The notes under the pieces were generated by a model. That model saw only the letters and a program-made list of their open reading frames with translations, had not been told where the DNA came from and did not search any database. Shown one piece after another: positions 1-10,500 of a stretch of 64,000 nucleotides of DNA (the first letter of the stretch is position 1; each line of letters starts with the position of its first letter). Position numbers and translations under genes: made by a program. The stretch covers positions 4,216,001 through 4,280,000 of the forward strand of contig NZ_CP036525.1 in the NCBI RefSeq assembly GCF_007741535.1. Direction: 5' to 3'. The stretch is from Rubripirellula lacrimiformis (lineage in GTDB: Bacteria; Planctomycetota; Planctomycetia; Pirellulales; Pirellulaceae).

Positions 1-2
1 AA

Positions 3-89
3 CGGAATCCATGGTTCGAACACGACGTGCTTCCGGTACTTCGTCAGGCCACCGGTGAACTGGTGAAAGTCCATCGTGACGGAGCTTGA
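3..89 (+). CDS. Possible 3' end of a gene cut by the window start
   Basis: An open frame runs in from the left edge and stops with TGA at 87-89, giving 28 residues that end in LVKVHRDGA. The composition (WFEHDVLPVLRQ...) reads like real protein rather than a shadow frame, but nothing in so short a tail identifies a family. If real, the gene ends about 250 bp before the AhpD-like gene and lies on the same strand. It could equally be a chance open frame. Confidence 0.3.
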   Translation, partial: RNPWFEHDVLPVLRQATGELVKVHRDGA

Positions 90-342
90 TCCCAGTGGTT
101 TTGCAATGGAAATGCATATCGAGGGGCCAGCGGCGTCATGAATTTCAGTTGGTCGATACGCGGCATCAAATCTAGCAGACGGACTTGAATTGCAGCTTTG
201 TTGCCGATTTCGAGATCCACGATCCCCAATCACCCGACCAAGTCGTCATCGTTGGGGACGTGACGACCGATCGCTAGGTTGGCACACGGTGTGCGGTGCA
301 GATGTTGAACTCAATCGTTTTCACCCGCAACGGATTTTCAAC

Positions 343-858
343 ATGCCCTATGTGCAACCGCTCGATATCGATGACGCCCCCAAGAAGTCGCAGCCCATTC
401 TGACGGCGATCCAGGAAAAGTTTGGTCGCTCGATGAATATCTTCAGCACGGCGGCCCACCAACCAGATCTGCTTGGTGGGATGACGCAAATCAATGACGG
501 CATTCGAAACGACTTGCCTGACAAGTTTCGAGAGCTCGCGTATATGAAAGCCTCCCACATCAACGCTTGTGAGTATTGCTCGCACTACCACGAACAGGCC
601 GCCAAGCAAGCTGGCATCAGCGATCAACAGATCGCGCAGATCGGTACCTTCGAATCAAGTGACGCGTTTGATGACGAGGAGAAGGCGGTCCTGTCTTACG
701 CGGAACAGTTGACGAAGACAGCCAACATCGATGCCGCAACGGTTCATCAGTTGAAGGAGTTTTTGGACGACAAACAACTGGTCAGTCTGGCCGGTGCTGT
801 CGCACTCGCAAACTTTACCAACCGCTTCAACCACGGACTGGACATTCAACTGCCATGA
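343..858 (+). CDS. AhpD-like / carboxymuconolactone decarboxylase family protein
   Basis: This 171-residue protein belongs to the AhpD/CMD fold, whose members act as disulfide-based peroxidases or reductases in the cytosol. The diagnostic CxxCxxxH motif is visible as CEYCSHYH, preceded by an acidic residue in KFRELAYMK, the usual proton-relay arrangement of AhpD. An in-frame ATG exists upstream at 190, but its extension is rich in Arg, Pro and Trp and unlike the family, so I start at 343 (MPYVQPLDID). The stop codon overlaps the start of the following flavoprotein reductase in an ATGA at 855-858, so the two are probably translated together. In known AhpD systems a lipoamide dehydrogenase supplies electrons; the neighbour could do the same here, which is inference. 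The true substrate is unknown. Confidence 0.85.
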   Translation: MPYVQPLDIDDAPKKSQPILTAIQEKFGRSMNIFSTAAHQPDLLGGMTQINDGIRNDLPDKFRELAYMKASHINACEYCSHYHEQAAKQAGISDQQIAQIGTFESSDAFDDEEKAVLSYAEQLTKTANIDAATVHQLKEFLDDKQLVSLAGAVALANFTNRFNHGLDIQLP

Positions 859-2213
859 TCGATCATTCATTTGACCTGATTGTGATCGGCACCGGACCAG
901 CAGCGGGAACGGTCGCGAAGAAGACGGCGGAGTCCGGTAAGTCGGTTGCGGTCGTGGAATCGCGAGGCTTCGGTGGAACCTGCGCCCTGCGTGGGTGCAA
1001 TCCCAAAAAGGTTTTCACCAATGCGGGCAAGTTGGTGGACCAAGCGATTCGTGCCAACGGCAGTTTGGCAACGTTTCACCATCCACAGATCGATTGGGGA
1101 AACTTACTGGCGTTCAAGCAGCAGTTCACTCGTCCGGTCACGCAGAAGAGCGAAGCGTCATTTCAAAAGCGTGGGATCCGCACCTTTCACGGTATCGCTC
1201 GCTTCTCGGGCCCCGACACGATTCGCGTGGATGGTGTCGAGTTACGAGGCGAACGGATCTTTATCGCAACCGGTTCCATGCCGTCGCCTCTACAGATCCA
1301 GGGGAGCGATCTGGTAACCAGAAGCGATGCGTTCTTGGAGATGGAAACGATGCCTTCGCAGGTGACCTTCATCGGTGGCGGCTACATTTCGATGGAGTTT
1401 GCCCATGTCGTGGCCCGTTTCGGCAGCCGTGTCGTCATCGTCGATTCGAACGAGCGGCCGCTGATGCGATTTGATGCCGATCTGGTGGGCCAGCTAGTCG
1501 ATCGGTCGCGTCAAATCGGTATCGAGTTCACGATGCAGTCGAAGGTGACCGGCGTCACACGCACGAAAGACGGATTATCTGTTTCCATCGATGGTAGTGG
1601 CGATGATCAGACCGTCGAGTCGCAGCTTGTCGTTCACGGGGCCGGACGCGTCCCCAACATCGTTGATTTGGACCTAGCTGCTGGAAGTGTAGACTTTGGC
1701 GAGCAAGGAATCGAAGTCGACGAAACGATGCGCAGCGTTTCCAATCCCCGCGTATTCGCTGGAGGTGACTGTGTCCACAGTGGGATGCCGCGATTGACAC
1801 CTGTCGCCAATGAAGAGGCACGAATCGTCGTCAAGAATCTGTTCTCGGAAACGCCCGACACGGCCCCCGACTACGGTGCGGTGCCCGCGGTCGTCTTCAC
1901 CACACCCTGCTTGGCAGCAGTCGGATTGACACAGGCCCAGGCATTGGAGCAGTATCCGAATGTAGACGTTCGGTACGAGGATACTTCCACGTGGGGATCG
2001 GTCCGCAAGACGAGACTGGATTGCGCAGGCTATAAGGTGCTGGTCGACAAACAGACCGATCGGATCTTGGGGGCTCATCTGCTTGGCCCTGCCGCGGAGG
2101 AAACGATCAACCTGTTCGCTTTGGCGATGAAGTTCGGTTTAACAGCAACCGATCTGAAATCCACCTTGTTTGCGTTCCCGACGTTTGCATCGGATGTACG
2201 ACGAATGGTCTAA
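855..2213 (+). CDS. FAD/NAD(P)-dependent pyridine nucleotide-disulfide oxidoreductase
   Basis: A 452-residue class I flavoprotein disulfide reductase of the glutathione reductase, lipoamide dehydrogenase and mercuric reductase group. The N-terminal FAD-binding motif GTGPAAGTVA is followed by the redox-active pair in GGTCALRGCNPKKV, with the CxxxxC spacing typical of the group. A second Rossmann motif (GGGYISMEFA) binds NAD(P)H, and GRVPN then AGGD(C) mark the second FAD-binding segment. The C-terminal dimerisation domain is present but appears to lack the terminal HxxxE catalytic dyad (the tail reads SDVRRMV), so it may be a shortened or divergent member rather than a true GR or Lpd. The gene overlaps the AhpD-like gene by 4 nt, suggesting an electron-donor and thiol-protein pair. 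Confidence 0.88.
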   Translation: MIDHSFDLIVIGTGPAAGTVAKKTAESGKSVAVVESRGFGGTCALRGCNPKKVFTNAGKLVDQAIRANGSLATFHHPQIDWGNLLAFKQQFTRPVTQKSEASFQKRGIRTFHGIARFSGPDTIRVDGVELRGERIFIATGSMPSPLQIQGSDLVTRSDAFLEMETMPSQVTFIGGGYISMEFAHVVARFGSRVVIVDSNERPLMRFDADLVGQLVDRSRQIGIEFTMQSKVTGVTRTKDGLSVSIDGSGDDQTVESQLVVHGAGRVPNIVDLDLAAGSVDFGEQGIEVDETMRSVSNPRVFAGGDCVHSGMPRLTPVANEEARIVVKNLFSETPDTAPDYGAVPAVVFTTPCLAAVGLTQAQALEQYPNVDVRYEDTSTWGSVRKTRLDCAGYKVLVDKQTDRILGAHLLGPAAEETINLFALAMKFGLTATDLKSTLFAFPTFASDVRRMV

Positions 2214-2341
2214 GCCAAACACGAAGGCGGGTGACCGTCTTGATCGTGAACGAATACGAAATGGTCAACTAATTTAGGAGTGATGGGCTGGGCAGCGTAT
2301 CGACGATCGCTCGATCGGTGAGGATCGTCGCCAGATTCATC

Positions 2342-3697
2342 CTAGGGTGCGGTTGGAGATGTCCCAGCCGAATCGAGGTCACGAAAAACGTTCTCTAGCA
2401 GCGATCGCATCTCGGTTCGGCGTGCGTTGTCTTCGCCCGAGGTGAACGGGTATTGTTCCAGTGGATCCTCGGCCATGTGGATCAGCCGTCCATTGTTGTA
2501 GAGTTTCCAATCTTGATTGCGGACCCATTTAAGGCCCGAACTTTCACCATCAGGTTCGACGCCACCCGGTTTCGGCAAAACCGCCTCCTCGCAGTACGTG
2601 AACGTTCGCGGTGACGTTCCGGTGCCACGCAGTCGATCTGCAAAACTAACACCATCTAGCTTCAGACCATCGGGGATGGGCTGCCCAGCTAGGTCCATGA
2701 ACGTTGGCAGAAAGTCGCTGAAGTCCACCAAGTCGTCCACGACCTGGCCTGGACGGATCGTGCCGGGCCAATTGGCGATCATCGGAACGTTGGTTCCCGC
2801 ATCGGTCAGCTGCTTCTTTCCACCCGGTACGTCCAGACCATTGCGACGCGACACCACAGGCACTCTGCTCAATTCCTGTCCATCGGCACGGATGATGATT
2901 TCTGGTGGCGTTCCATTGTCTGCTAGAAATATCACCAGTGTCTTGTCACGCAATTTCAATGCGTTCAGCGCGGCGATCAAGCGGCCGACGTTCCGATCTG
3001 TTTCAGCGACCATCTCGTCGTAGTTGTCGTAGCGATCGAAGGGGCCATGGGGGACAGGTGGCGTTAAGTCATCCGTCACTTCGTGGGCAACTGCCATCGA
3101 GTAGTAGGCCAAGAATGGCCGATCTCGATTGTCCTTCATGAAATCGATCACGCTGCGGACATAGAGATCGGGGCCGTAGAAACCCAACGTGTCGGCACGC
3201 ACCTGGCCATTCTGATGGATCATTGGTTCGTAATATCGGGGACCTTCGTGCCAACCGAAGAGATCCCAATGGTCGAATCCCATCCGCCGCGGATGGAAAG
3301 GATCTTCGCCCAACAAGCACAGTTGCCACTTGCCGGCGATCGCCGTTCGATAACCGGCCGTCTTCAGTAGATTCGAAAACGTGTACGGTTCGGCCTGTTT
3401 CGGATAGTCTCCCCAACTCACTGGACCGTGACGAAACGGGTACTTCCCCGACATCAACGTGATCCGTGATGGATGACAAACCGGCATGCTGAACGCCTGA
3501 TTGAACTTCATGCCTGTCCGGGCCAGTTCGTTCAGGTGAGGCGTTCGGTAAGACTGACCTCCGTAACATTCCAGCACCTCCTGTCCAATGTCGTCAGCAA
3601 AGATGAACAGAATGTTCGGTTGCCTTGGATCGCTCGCGCTGCTGACGCCGCCGCAACCCAAAGCGAACAATAGGATTGTTTTCAATGCAGTTTTCAT
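2342..3697 (-). CDS. Secreted type I sulfatase
   Basis: A 451-residue arylsulfatase-family enzyme that hydrolyses sulfate esters, in planctomycetes usually on algal polysaccharides. The signal peptide is [14 protein letters not shown]...SSA. Metal-binding aspartates follow in FADDIG (about residues 33-38). The formylglycine signature CHPSR begins at Cys74, and GKYPFRHG follows as in the family. Further landmarks are HEV and DNGTPPE. An in-frame ATG at 3706 (MGRMKTALK) and another at 3727 are possible; I prefer 3697 because the signal peptide begins there, though no clear Shine-Dalgarno decides it. It is transcribed leftward, away from the repeat array. The exact polysaccharide substrate cannot be read from sequence. 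Confidence 0.93.
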   Translation of the reverse strand: MKTALKTILLFALGCGGVSSASDPRQPNILFIFADDIGQEVLECYGGQSYRTPHLNELARTGMKFNQAFSMPVCHPSRITLMSGKYPFRHGPVSWGDYPKQAEPYTFSNLLKTAGYRTAIAGKWQLCLLGEDPFHPRRMGFDHWDLFGWHEGPRYYEPMIHQNGQVRADTLGFYGPDLYVRSVIDFMKDNRDRPFLAYYSMAVAHEVTDDLTPPVPHGPFDRYDNYDEMVAETDRNVGRLIAALNALKLRDKTLVIFLADNGTPPEIIIRADGQELSRVPVVSRRNGLDVPGGKKQLTDAGTNVPMIANWPGTIRPGQVVDDLVDFSDFLPTFMDLAGQPIPDGLKLDGVSFADRLRGTGTSPRTFTYCEEAVLPKPGGVEPDGESSGLKWVRNQDWKLYNNGRLIHMAEDPLEQYPFTSGEDNARRTEMRSLLENVFRDLDSAGTSPTAP

Positions 3698-3750
3698 GCG
3701 GCCCATTCTAGCCGAAAGCAAAGCCACCAGGCATTCGAATGTGATTTAGA

Positions 3751-4498
3751 CGTAAGCGGCCGGGAATGCATTGCAGTAGGCCGGACCAAGGAGCGCAGCG
3801 ACGCCGCTCCGGCAATCCCACACAACAGACAGCACAAAATCATGCCGGAGCGGCGCTTCGCTTGGTCCGGCCTACACGGTCGGCCTTCGTGAGCCGTGAT
3901 CGCGTAAGCGGCCGGGATTCTATTGCAGTAGGCCGGACCCAGGAGCGCAGCGACGCCGCTCCGGCAATCCCACACAACAGACAGCACAAAAGAATGCCGG
4001 AGCGGCGCTTCGCTTGGTCCGGCCTACACGGTCGGCCTTCGTGAGCCGTGATCGCGTAAGCGGCCGGGATTCTATTGCAGTAGGCCGGACCCAGGAGCGC
4101 AGCGACGCCGCTCCGGCAATCCCACACAACGGACAGCACAAAATCATGCCGGAGCGGCGCTTCGCTTGGTCCGGCCTACACGGTCGGCCTACACGGTCGG
4201 CCTTCGTGAGCCGCGATCGCGTGAGCGGCCGGGAATGCATTGCAGTAGGCCGGACCAAGGAGCGCAGCGACGCCGCTCCGGCAATCCCACACAACAGACA
4301 GCACAAAAGAATGCCGGAGCGGCGCTTCGCTTGGTCCGGCCTACACGGTCGGCCTTCGTGAGCCGCGATCGCGTGAGCGGCCGGGATTCTATTTCAGTAG
4401 GCCGGACCAAGGAGCGCAGCGACGCTGCTCCGGCAATCCCACACAAAAGACAGCACAAAATCATGCCGGAGCGGCGCTTCGCTTGGTCCGGCCTACGC
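3751..4498. repeat. Tandem array of five ~152-bp palindromic units
   Basis: Units begin at 3751, 3903, 4055, 4220 and 4372; the last is cut at about 4498. The period is 152 bp except for the third unit, which is 165 bp because GGCCTACACGGTC is duplicated inside it. Each unit holds a long imperfect inverted repeat, for example left arm 3776-3814 and right arm 3843-3875 around an AT-richer 28-nt loop, followed by a spacer around CGTGAGCCG(T/C)GATCGCG. Copies differ at a few bases (AATGCA versus TTCTAT, CAACAG versus CAACGG), so the array is old enough to have diverged slightly. Open frames cross the array on both strands only because the repeat lacks stops; I do not call them genes. Confidence 0.95.
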
Positions 4499-4614
4499 TA
4501 TTGGACTGATGCGGGACTTGCGATTGGATTGCTGATGGTCGATCATTCTGTTCGGCTCTTCTTTCCCTTTTGACGCCGACCGTCACTCAATCCCCAATCC
4601 ATCGACAACTCCTT

Positions 4615-5850
4615 ATGCACCGAAATCATCCTGTGATCAGCCAACGAGTCCGCCGATCGTTTGCCCCGATGTTATTGAGTATCGCGATGCCGTTTGTTGC
4701 TGGTCTATCGGCAGCAAGGGCCCAGGACGACGTGCCGACACAGCTTTGGGATGCCGACGCACCGCTGCTATCAGCCAATCAAATTCCGCTCCTTATCAGT
4801 GTAGATTTCCAGGTCATCAAACGGTGGGACAAGGCAGCGGATGGATATACCTTTTTGCATGGGGTCAGCTTGGCGTGGCATGACGACAAACTTTACGCAT
4901 CGTTCGGACACAACCAAGGTTCGGAGAACACAGTGTCCGAGGAGGCTCATTACCGGGTTAGCGAAGATGACGGACAGACGTGGGGACCGCTACAGAAAAT
5001 CGACACAGGAGACGAAGAAGATCTTGCAGTCAGCCATGGCGTATTCCTGTCCAACCAAGGAACACTGTGGGCGTTTCAGGGATCGTACTACGGGAAGATG
5101 AAGGACGTTCACACTCGCGCCTATCGACTGGATCCGAAGACCAACCAGTGGCAAAAGCTTGGTGTAATCTTAGAGGGTGGTTTCTGGCCCATGAACCAAC
5201 CTGTCCGGATGGACGATGGGAACTGGATCATGTCAGGCTTCGCCGCCGGTCCCTATTCGAGTGACGGTGTCTTTCCCGCTGCGATCGCCATCAGCCACGG
5301 TGACGATTTCACAAAATGGGACCTGAACCACATTCCGGTCGCCGAATCGGTCAAACGGATGTGGGGCGAATCGGCGATCTTTGTGGATGGGAAGAACGTT
5401 CACAACATCGCCAGATTCGGTGGCAGTGCCGTCGCACTGTTGTCGGTCAGCAACGACTTCGGCCGCACATGGACTCCATCAACGCCCAGCAATCTTCCGA
5501 TGACAACGTCGAAACCGGCCGCCGGGGTCCTGAGCAACTCTCAGCGATACCTGGTATGCACGAACGCAAAGGACAACGGAGGCAAGCGAAACCCACTGAC
5601 GATTGCCGTGTCCAAGCCCGGTGAAGATCAGTTCAGCAGGATCTATGTTATCCGCCGATCGCTCTCTTCACGGCGGATCGGGGAATCAGGTAAAAACGTC
5701 AGCCTGTCCTACCCCTGCGCTATCGAACACGAAGGGAAACTCTATGTCGGCTACTCCAACAACGGGGGTCGAGGCGGCAACCTGAACAGCGCCGAGTTGG
5801 CTGTGATCCCGATCGAGTCACTTTCGGTTCCAAGTTTCCCTGCGAAGTGA
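4615..5850 (+). CDS. Secreted sialidase-like (BNR/Asp-box) protein
   Basis: This 411-residue protein has a signal peptide (basic MHRNHPVISQRVRR, then a hydrophobic stretch ending AARAQ) and a body resembling the six-bladed sialidase/neuraminidase propeller. Two Asp-box motifs are clear: SEDDGQTW near residue 115 and SNDFGRTW near residue 278. A late GYSNN(G) segment lies where sialidases carry a catalytic Tyr. Exo-sialidase activity is not assured, because many planctomycete paralogues are catalytically unassigned. A TTG at 4570 could extend the frame, but the ATG at 4615 begins the signal peptide directly. The gene lies just downstream of the repeat array and next to a sulfatase, consistent with glycan scavenging. 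Confidence 0.82.
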   Translation: MHRNHPVISQRVRRSFAPMLLSIAMPFVAGLSAARAQDDVPTQLWDADAPLLSANQIPLLISVDFQVIKRWDKAADGYTFLHGVSLAWHDDKLYASFGHNQGSENTVSEEAHYRVSEDDGQTWGPLQKIDTGDEEDLAVSHGVFLSNQGTLWAFQGSYYGKMKDVHTRAYRLDPKTNQWQKLGVILEGGFWPMNQPVRMDDGNWIMSGFAAGPYSSDGVFPAAIAISHGDDFTKWDLNHIPVAESVKRMWGESAIFVDGKNVHNIARFGGSAVALLSVSNDFGRTWTPSTPSNLPMTTSKPAAGVLSNSQRYLVCTNAKDNGGKRNPLTIAVSKPGEDQFSRIYVIRRSLSSRRIGESGKNVSLSYPCAIEHEGKLYVGYSNNGGRGGNLNSAELAVIPIESLSVPSFPAK

Positions 5851-6004
5851 TGCCCCGCAGGTGATGCCCCGCGTGGGCCATCCAACAACCAACTTCAATG
5901 CGCCCTCTTCGCCTCGATTTCCACGAACCGCTGACGATTTGGCTGGAAAATCGAAACAGCGACAAGCCTAGCGATTCGGCAAATCGACACGCACGGCGAC
6001 TTCG

Positions 6005-7435
6005 TTAGGCCAAGATGGATTCGACGACCTCGCCGTGGACGTCGGTCAACCGGAAGCGGCGTCCTTGGTATTTGAAGTTCAGTCGTTCGTGATCGAGGCC
6101 CATTTGGTGCAGGATCGTGGCGTTGAAATCGTGAACATGAACTCCATCTTCGACAATGTTGTAGCCAAACTCATCCGTCGTTCCGTGGCTGATGCCGGGT
6201 TTGATACCGCCGCCCGCGATCCACGTGGTGAAACATCGTGGATGGTGGTCGCGACCGTAATTGTCGTTGGTTAGCACTCCCTGTGTGTAGGAGGTACGCC
6301 CGAATTCGCCGCCCCAAATCACCAGGGTGTCGTCCAGTAGGCCAAGTTGCTTTAGGTCTTTGACCAACGCCGCCGACGCTTGGTCAGTCTCCTTCGCTTG
6401 GCCTTTGATTTGTTTGGGCAGGTTCGAGTGTTGATCCCAGCCCTGGTGGTACAACTGAATGAACCGGACATCGCGTTGAGCCAAGCGTCGCGCCAGCAGG
6501 CAGTTTGCGGCATAGGTGCCCGGCGTCTTCGCATCCTGACCGTACAACTCGAACGTCGATTCCGGTTCGTCCGAAAAATCCGCGGCGTCGGGAACGGACG
6601 TTTGCATCCGATACGCCATCTCGTACTGCGAAATTCGCGATTCAATTTCCGGATCGAATTCCTTCGAAAACTGATGCTGATTCAGGCTGTTGATCGCGTC
6701 CAACTGAGCACGCCGGCGGCCCGCCGAAATGCCGTCGGGATTGGACAGATACAAGACCGGGTCGCTACCGCCGCGGAATTGGACTCCTTGATACTTGGAA
6801 TCCAAGAATCCGTTGCCCCACAGTCGGGCGTAGAGTGGCTGACCGCCCTGACCAGCCGAAACCAGCACGATGAACGCGGGCAGGTCGTCGTTTTCGCTGC
6901 CTAACCCGTACGACAACCATGAACCGAGGGATGGTCTGCCAGCGATCTGCGACCCGGTTTGGAACATCGTGATCGCTGGGTCATGGTTGATCGCGTCGGT
7001 GTGCATCGACTTGATAAAACAGACGTCATCGACGATATCGCGATGGTAGGGCAACAAATCGCTAAGCCAAGCGCCAGATTCGCCATGTTGAGAAAACTTG
7101 AACGCCGATCCGGCAAGCGGAAGCGACGACTGGTTGACCGACATCCCCGTTAGACGCTGCTGACCGCGAACCTGGTCTGGGATCTGTTCGCCGTTCATCT
7201 TGTTCAACAACGGTTTGTGGTCAAACAAATCTTGTTGGGCGGGACCACCGGATTGGAACAGGTAGATGATCCGTTTTGCTTTCGGGGCAAAATGGGTACG
7301 CGGTGCCGCGGACGAAGGCACGGTGTCAGCGGAGGTGGCCGAGTCGTTTGCCAGCAGGCTAGCCAGCGCTGCGGCGCCAACACCGGTCGAACCGTTCTGA
7401 AGAAAGGTTCGGCGGTTGATTGCGAAATGGTTCAT
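6005..7435 (-). CDS. DUF1501 family protein, Tat-exported
   Basis: A 476-residue planctomycete-type DUF1501 protein, a family related to the alkaline phosphatase/sulfatase superfamily and of unproven activity. The N-terminus MNHFAINRRTFLQNG holds a twin-arginine signal, so a folded protein is probably exported. Family landmarks include FQSGGPAQQDLFDHKP, the GGEFGRT segment, GRDHHPRCF, and the C-terminal HDFNATILHQMGLDH. It lies 66 bp downstream of a DUF1549/DUF1553 protein on the same strand, the standard pairing for these families, and the two probably form one transcript. The same pair recurs at 52636-56795. Confidence 0.93.
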   Translation of the reverse strand: MNHFAINRRTFLQNGSTGVGAAALASLLANDSATSADTVPSSAAPRTHFAPKAKRIIYLFQSGGPAQQDLFDHKPLLNKMNGEQIPDQVRGQQRLTGMSVNQSSLPLAGSAFKFSQHGESGAWLSDLLPYHRDIVDDVCFIKSMHTDAINHDPAITMFQTGSQIAGRPSLGSWLSYGLGSENDDLPAFIVLVSAGQGGQPLYARLWGNGFLDSKYQGVQFRGGSDPVLYLSNPDGISAGRRRAQLDAINSLNQHQFSKEFDPEIESRISQYEMAYRMQTSVPDAADFSDEPESTFELYGQDAKTPGTYAANCLLARRLAQRDVRFIQLYHQGWDQHSNLPKQIKGQAKETDQASAALVKDLKQLGLLDDTLVIWGGEFGRTSYTQGVLTNDNYGRDHHPRCFTTWIAGGGIKPGISHGTTDEFGYNIVEDGVHVHDFNATILHQMGLDHERLNFKYQGRRFRLTDVHGEVVESILA

Positions 7436-7501
7436 GGTTTGGCTCTTTGTTTCAGATCAAGTCGATCGGTTGGTGCGGGATGGTGTTGACGTTGGTCAGG
7501 A

Positions 7502-10500
7502 TCAACGTTTCCAGATCGTGGCATCCAGGTTCAGGATCGCTTGACACACGGTGGTGAAGGCGGCAATTTCAATCGAATGAACCGCATCCCCAGTTTCCGT
7601 TTCACCAAGGGACAACAGCTTTGCTGCAGCCTCGGGATGTTGGGAATAGTAGGCGGTTTCCCCGGCCAGCAAGTCGTTCAGGGTTTTGTATTCGATCGCG
7701 TCTGGCTTGCGACCGGTCAAACTGACAAAGGCGGTTTCGATTCGATTTTCGGCTGGCTCGTTGACCAGTTCCTGAGCGAGCACACGAGCCGCTTCGACGA
7801 ACTGGATGTCGTTGAGCAACACAAGTGCTTGCAGCGGTGTATTGGTTCGCGAACGCTTGACGCTGCAAGCCTCTCGCGTCGTGGTGTCAAAGGCCATCAT
7901 GTTTGGTAGCGGCGCGGTACGCTTCCATACCGAGTACAGCGACCTGCGGTACAGCGATTTCCCAACCGACTGTTGGTACGGTGGCGACATGCCATTGGAT
8001 TCCGTCCACAAGTCTTCGCCCGGTTGGTACGGCGACACCGGTGGACCACCGAACGTCGGGTTTAGCAGTCCCGAGGCGGCAAGAGCGAGGTCGCGAATCT
8101 GTTCCGCGGCTAAACGATGGGCCGGCCCACGCGTCAGCCATTGGTTGGTTGGATCGCTTTCTAGTTGTTTGGCGTTGGCGGCCGAGTCTTGCCGATAGGT
8201 AGCCGACAACGCGATCATTCTGCATAGCCGTTTGACGTCCCATCCGTTGTCGATGAAATCGCGTGATAGCCAATCCAATAACCCTGGGTGCGTGGGCAGA
8301 TCGCCTTGCGATCCGAAGTTTTCGGGCGTTCGAACCAGAGGCGAACTGAAGAAGTTTCCCCAAAATCGATTGACCGCGACGCGTGCGGTCAATGGATGCT
8401 GTGGATCGGTGACCCAACGAGCCAGTCCAAGCCGGTTGTTGGGAGCACCCTCGGGCAGCCCCACAGGTAAACCCGAAAGTGTGGCACGACGGACTAGTGT
8501 TTCGTCGTTCTTGGGCGCATCGTATTCGCCCCGCGCCAACTGGTGAGCCGGACGTGGCGTTTCCGTTTCTCGCATCACAGGGATCTCGTTGATCACTTCT
8601 TCGGCCATCACGAACGACTTACGAGCCGCCGTCAACGCCGCCTGCGATGATCGAACTTCAGCGTCGACCGCAGATGCGTAGTAGTCAAAACTTGGTTTAT
8701 CCCCCGTCAAGGATGTCGGTCCGTGCGACAGAATTTTCAACTCGATCGGTGTCAATGCGCGGTAGTAGACGCGGACATCGTCGATCAGTCCGCCCGCCAA
8801 CCCGCGAGCACGGAAGCGTTGGCCGATCACGAACTCACCGCCATGATCCACTTTGACGTTGCAGCTCTTTTTCAGTTCGTCACGGATCGTTTCTGTTTCA
8901 AGCAGATCACCGTTCAGATACAGCTTCAGACCGGCCGCCCGCGATGAACCGTCGTAGGTCGCGGTGACTTGCTGCCAGCGATCCACCGGAATCGGCTCGG
9001 TCGTGCGAACGCTGATCGCATTGCCAGGCCAGACCCTAGCCATTCGGGATTCTAGAAAGCCGTCTTGGATCGTCAGGTCCCAACCGTTGTAGCCGCAGTC
9101 GGTTCCGCGGGTGTGGTGAGCAATGATGCTGCGCAGCGGCGACCGCTTGGTTTCTCGCATGCTGACCACCACTGACATCGGCAGCCATCGGTCAAACGGT
9201 TCAACCCCATGAGTCGTGACACCACTTTCGCCGTCCAGCGAGATTGCACGCCGCGTGGGTGGAAGTTCCGAATCGCGTTGATCGCTGGCCAGTGCTGCGT
9301 CTAGAGGTTCGATCGTGGATTCTTGGACTTCGACAAGCTTTGGCATCTGAGTCCAAGAGCGATCCGATTGAGACGGATGATAGATGTCCTTGATCGAACT
9401 ATCGAAGTCTTGGTCGAAGGCCAGCGCAAGATGCAGGTCCGGAATCTCCGGCGACTGTTTAGCGTTAGGCATCCATGCAGAGTAGCGAGTTCGTGCCGCT
9501 GCTAAGCTGTTCTGGTAGGCCTGCAGTGCGGCGACTAGGTTTTGTTTTGCGGCATCCAGTGTCGATTGCTGTTCCGCGGTGGGCAACAAGATCGACGGGC
9601 ATGGAACCTTTTCTGTGCGATCGTAAACTCCACTTTCGTCGATCGAATTGAAATAGGCTGACAGCGAGTAGTAGTCTCGCATCGGGATCGGATCGTATTT
9701 GTGATCGTGACAACGACAGCATTCCATCGTCAGTCCAAGCACAGCCGTTCCAAAGGTGTGCACTCGGTCCGCAACACTTTCCAAACGCCACTCTTCAAAG
9801 ACCGCGCCGCCTTCGTTGTTCAGACGATGGATGCGGTTGAACGCGGTGGCGACGATCTGCTGTTGAGTTGGATCGTCCAGCAGGTCACCGGCAATCTGCC
9901 AGGTCAAAAACTGGTCGTACGAAAGGTTTTGGTTGAACGCGTCGACCACCCAATCGCGATAGGGCCATTGGGTGTTGAGCTTGTCGGACTGGTAGCCGTA
10001 GGAATCCGCATAGCGAGCCGCATCGAGCCAAGCGACGGCCATGTGTTGACCAAAGGCGGGTGAATCGAGTAACCGATCGACCGTCTGGCCGTAGGCTTCT
10101 TCACCCTGGCTTTGGACTGCCGATTCAAAGTCCGCGATCGCACCGACGGTTGGCGGCAGCCCCGTCAAATCCAGCGTGATTCGGCGAAGCCAACGCACGG
10201 GATCCGCTTCGTCGCTATGTGTCAGCCCCATTTCAGATGACTTTGCCAGAACAAAATTGTCCAACGTTTGACGGGGCCAGTTCGATTCACCGACCGCAGG
10301 CACATCGACAACCAACGGCAGTGTGCCGAACGACCAAATGCCATCGTAGACGGCGCCCTGTTCAATCCACCTTTCCAATTTCAGCTTCTCTGCCTCGGTC
10401 AGCGACAGCTTGGATTTCGGCGGCGGCATCACTTGGTCCGGATCTTCGTGGTTGATCCGTTCAACCAACTCTCCCGCTTCGATGATGTCGATCGCGTCTT

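Noticed and set aside
3751-4498. Array considered as CRISPR
   Set aside because: The units are 152 bp with no unique spacers and no cas genes are present; they are tandem palindromic repeats.
3694-4573. Several 91-135 residue open frames on both strands over the repeat array
   Set aside because: They arise from the stop-free palindromic repeat and all show the same duplicated amino-acid phrases; no start site or family supports them.
4570-4614. TTG at 4570 as start of the sialidase-like gene
   Set aside because: The extension lacks a ribosome binding site and lies before a good signal peptide starting at 4615.
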